From Thuidium tamariscinum (taxonomy: Eukaryota; Streptophyta; Bryopsida; Hypnales; Thuidiaceae), in assembly GCA_947034885.2 (NCBI GenBank), contig OX344753.2:28474347-28538346 (forward strand): a stretch of 64,000 bases of DNA, given 5' to 3'. Below the pieces are notes generated by a model that worked only from the letters and a program-made list of their open reading frames with translations, was not told where the DNA came from and ran no database searches. Below, in pieces: positions 60,614 to 64,000 of the stretch. Made by a program: the position numbers and the translations under genes. Numbering within the stretch: the stretch's first letter is position 1; every line of letters starts with the position of its first letter.

Positions 60614-60912
60614 CAGGGTTTTTATTTTCTAGCGATTTGGTTCAAAATTGCACCAAATTTTTTGGCCTAGCACCAAGTCTATAGGAAAAAAACAATAAAA
60701 TTTTGGATGAAATCGCCAATAAACTTCAATTTTTTTTAGAATAGTGGATGAAATCGCCTAATTATGGATGAAAATAGAATGATAGATATGTATTATGTGC
60801 TAATCTGATATTTTTCTATCCAATATATAGATGAATGTTGAGATTTGGAGCTAAACAATAAAATGAAATATCGTCACTTTGACACTTCACAAGAAATGAA
60901 AAAAACACCCTG
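60614..60912 (-). mobile_element. hAT-type MITE, copy 2
   Basis: Starts CAGGGTTTTTATTTTC and ends GAAAAAAACACCCTG, giving 299 bp. Flanks are GTTGGAAG and GTAGGAAG (7 of 8 identical). Opposite orientation to copy 1. It carries an extra ~70 bp that copy 1 lacks. Confidence 0.85.
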
Positions 60913-62576
60913 GTAGGAAGTAGTGAGTGGAAAAGTATTTAATCTACGATTGGAATCAGAAGTGTCTAGACATTAGCTATTAGTTCAAGCAACTTTTTGG
61001 CTTCCAAAATCTAATGTAGTTTCAATTTTGGGAGTAAAATTTTGAAAAATTTGCAGTCCCTATATTCCCTATCTACTTACTTGGAAAAAATTTCACTTAC
61101 TTCATACTGCTCACAATCTCCTTGAAAATTGCTTAAGTGATCAACTATGGATACCTCTACCTTAGCACTTGGTTAGAAGAAGAAGGTTAGTATTGAATGC
61201 GTGCCACTCATTAAGAATATTTTGACTTTTTAAACCATATTTTAGTTTGATTACAAGACAAATAGAAAAAACAAAAGAGAATAGTGTGACTTGTGAGATT
61301 AGCTATATTAGAGAAAAGTTAGAGAAGCTTAGTTGAGGCTTAATTGACTTTGAAAGTCACATAGCAAATAGTTGAAAATTAGATCATATATTAGATTTTA
61401 AAGGATTTGACTTTGAAAAAACCCATCTGAAAATCAAATAGAAAATTAGAAAGATAAAAGAAAAAGTGAGAGAAAAAATAGAAAACGAAAAGAAGGACAG
61501 AAGGAAGAAGGTTTTGAATACAGGGACCAACACATGAGTATATCAATTATAGCATTCAAGTAAAAATTAATCAAAATGGAGGTAGAAGTTGGATGCCATG
61601 GAAACATCATTGTAATGCACAAATTTGTGGAAGCCGTAATTGTTAAGGTTGGTTTCTAAATGTTTTTTTCCTTCTTATTTTTTTATTTTACAAAAAACAT
61701 CAAATCAAAATTAGAATAGTAAACTTAGAAATTAGAAATTAAAGTTAGGCCATTAGGGTCATTTTAAAATTAGTATTTTGATTGAATATTAGTTAGGAAA
61801 TTAGAATAGATTTTCAAAAAACTCTTACACTCAAAAAATAAATAAAAACCTAAGAAGCTTCAACCAAATGAAAAATAGTTTTAAACTTCTCCAGATGAAA
61901 AGTTAAGAGTTCATCCAAAAGAATAAAAAAATAATCTTAGAATCTAGATTCAAAGTAGAAGTTAGAAGTAGAAAACCAAAGTCAATTTGAAATTGCCAAA
62001 TGAATGGAACTCTTACATAAGTTAAAAATCATATAGGACAAATGAATGAAAAATAAACAAGAATTATAATGTTTTTTGGAGGGCAATTTGTTACTCAAAA
62101 GCTATACAAATTTTTTGAGGGAATATTGACCAATAGATTTTCATGATTATTTTTCAAAGTATGAAATTCTTCAATTGCTATATAATCTAAAGACAATATG
62201 AATCATTCAATTAACAAACACTTTATGATGAATACATGTATTTTCAATTGCATTTTACATGTTTCATTCATGTCAATACTAGATGTCAATATCTATTCCA
62301 TTATACATTGCTTTGTATAGTGCCTAAAAATAATGAAAAAAATCACTACACAAAAATTGCACAAAATTGCAATGTTAAGATTATTATTCTTAAATTCTCA
62401 ATTTTTCTTAAAGTCATTCATCAAACATTTTTGTCCTCTACAATGTTGTACAATTAAGCTTATTTAATATAATTAACCCCAAGTTAGAGAATGACACATT
62501 TGCTCATATTGATAGTTGCTTGTTAAAAGATCATACATGGATTTCATGCATTCTCATATCTATATACAGTCAAACC
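60913..62576. other. AT-rich intergenic DNA, no gene recognised
   Basis: A-rich stretch with only short random ORFs. No repeat ends recognised. Confidence 0.4.
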
Positions 62577-63216
62577 TCGATAAGTGTTAGTGGTTGGGAG
62601 CGTACTTTTACGTAACACTTAGGCACTAGTAACACATAACACTTATAGAGGGTGATGCTAATGATTTGTAACACTTAAAAAAAAACACTTAGAAGAATTA
62701 AAAAGGTAAATACATAACATTTATAGAAAAAATGGATGAAATTATAAAATATTGATTCATTATTCATCTAAGTCCGTCGAAATAATGAATCAATAGTACT
62801 TTGGAGAGTTTCTACTACATGCCAAGATTCTATTTTCTTTTTTAGTACTTCAATATTCCTAATAGATAATATGGTGTCATTAGGTCTTTGCTCCAAAAAC
62901 TTCTTCAAAGTTTGAACAGCACTACCTACATCTTGAAAGCCTACAACCTCTTCTACTATATAGTTTCTAGAATGGACATGTAGAGTCACTTTGTAACTAG
63001 AAACTATTACTTTATCTCAAAATTATCTCCCCCCAAGTGATGGCTCTTACAAAAAGCCTTTTTTTGGAAACTTATCACTTAACGAGGTAAAATTAACAAA
63101 GTCGGGAGCGCGACATTGCGTAACACTTAACACATAACACTTACTAGTCTTAATTTTAAGGGAGCGGAAATCTCCATAACACATATAGAGTTTTAACACT
63201 TATCAAGGTCTGACTG
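62577..63216 (-). mobile_element. pogo-like (Tc1/mariner) element, internally deleted
   Basis: The left end CAGTCAAACCTCGATAAGTG and right end, reverse complemented, CAGTCAGACCTTGATAAGTG are near-identical inverted repeats of at least 23 bp. It is flanked by TA on both sides (62575-62576, 63217-63218). Ends of the form CAGT-AAACCTC-ATAA are known from plant Emigrant/Lemi1 and animal Tigger elements. The subterminal regions are rich in repeated gtaacactta/aacacataacactta motifs. Length 640 bp. Confidence 0.88.
62768..62989 (-). pseudogene. C-terminal remnant of a pogo/Tigger-type transposase
   Basis: A 73-codon open frame on the minus strand inside the pogo-like element. It reads VQTLKKFLEQRPNDTI... 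and a helical tail, resembling the C-terminal segment after the DDE domain in Tigger/jerky-like transposases. The catalytic domain is missing. The assignment rests mainly on position between pogo-type ends. Confidence 0.6.
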
Positions 63217-64000
63217 TACAACAAGCCTTATTCAGGGTTATTTTTCACTATGTCGCACATCCTACCAAAGTCTCAAAATTTCATTGGTGAAGAGTTGAAA
63301 ATTGGGAGTTGTGACTTAGGACTTAATACTAAATCCCAAAGCCCAAGTTTGGTGCACTCATAAATGCTTTAATAGCACCCCTTTTGGGATGTTTAAGCAA
63401 TGGGCACTCAAAAAGTGGGACTTGAAGCTTGAATTGAATCAAGTAAAAGTTGGCAGATCCAACTTGGGCTCTAAATCCCATCTTTTGTTTTAAGCTTATA
63501 GGTAATTTGTGCTAATGTTAATGAGCACAATGCAATCCAAATAGGAGCAAGTTCATTGTAAGAAATCCATTGAAGGACATGTTATAATAGTGGTATACAT
63601 TTCAAAATTTGATTGTACACTACTAATATAATTTGGATTGCACTAATAGGTTCACTCACCTTAGCTCTTGTTCACAGTTTTGTGACTTTAACCAAAGAGC
63701 TTTATGATTCACAATGTTGCCACCATAATGTACTTACTTACAAAATAAAGATGACATCAAGTCAACTTCAATTAAATTGTCAATTTTCCAATTGCCAAAA
63801 CTAAAATGCACAAGTGATGCACAAAGACAAGTATAGATGTAGGTCTAGTACAACTATACAAAACTCTAAAAATTTAGCTAAAAAAATGGAAATTCCCTTC
63901 ATTCAAATGGAGCATTCTATCACACACACCTTGAAGATTCAAATCCCCACACATATCCTATCAATAGCAAACCTCTATCACCTCTAGGTATCCAAGCTAG
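63217..64000. other. AT-rich intergenic DNA to the window end
   Basis: No gene recognised. A short inverted pair (aagcccaagttt at ~63340 and aacttgggct at ~63462) may mark a further small repeat. Confidence 0.35.

Overview
This is a 64 kb piece of a plant nuclear genome. The evidence is genes with many short exons joined by GT-AG introns, a plant-type malectin-like/LRR receptor kinase pair, a PHR2-type photolyase homologue, and AT-rich intergenic DNA full of plant-type DNA transposons and MITEs. The hybrid histidine kinase combines a PAS-like sensor, kinase and receiver and does not look like any of the familiar flowering-plant kinases. Kinases of that kind are known from mosses and liverworts, so a bryophyte (or another seed-free land plant) is my best guess. 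This is inference, and no species can be named.

Layout: 405-4970 (+) is an intact 7-exon PHR2-like gene. 4971-18370 has no host gene. It holds a dispersed repeat family with CCCCTAAAG ends, a second dispersed repeat with a TATA-like box, a 60-bp minisatellite, a dead Ty3/gypsy gag, and a 4.7 kb CACTA-type element. 18371-27770 and 38353-47540 are two copies of a ~9.3 kb segmental duplication. Each carries one intact 14-exon malectin-like LRR receptor kinase (901 and 921 aa). The 10.5 kb between them is AT-rich and contains MITEs, one holding a run of 24 G. 48792-55902 (-) is an 11-exon hybrid histidine kinase (~998 aa) whose first exon has been partly duplicated upstream (55974-56280). 56281-64000 has no host gene but carries well-delimited small transposons: foldback elements, two hAT-type MITEs with 8-bp target duplications, a Harbinger-type MITE with TAA duplications, and a pogo-like element with TA duplications and a transposase tail.

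How the genes work together: there is no operon-like logic. PHR2-like (flavoprotein-like), the receptor kinase pair (cell-surface signalling) and the histidine kinase (phosphorelay) are independent loci. The most interesting biology is the evolution of the receptor pair. Its ligand-binding second half has diverged, while a 520-bp kinase segment, introns included, is base-for-base identical, as expected from recent gene conversion. All splice models were built by hand from reading frame, splice consensus and agreement between paralogues. I saw no clearly new biological system, no CRISPR, and no tRNA or rRNA genes.
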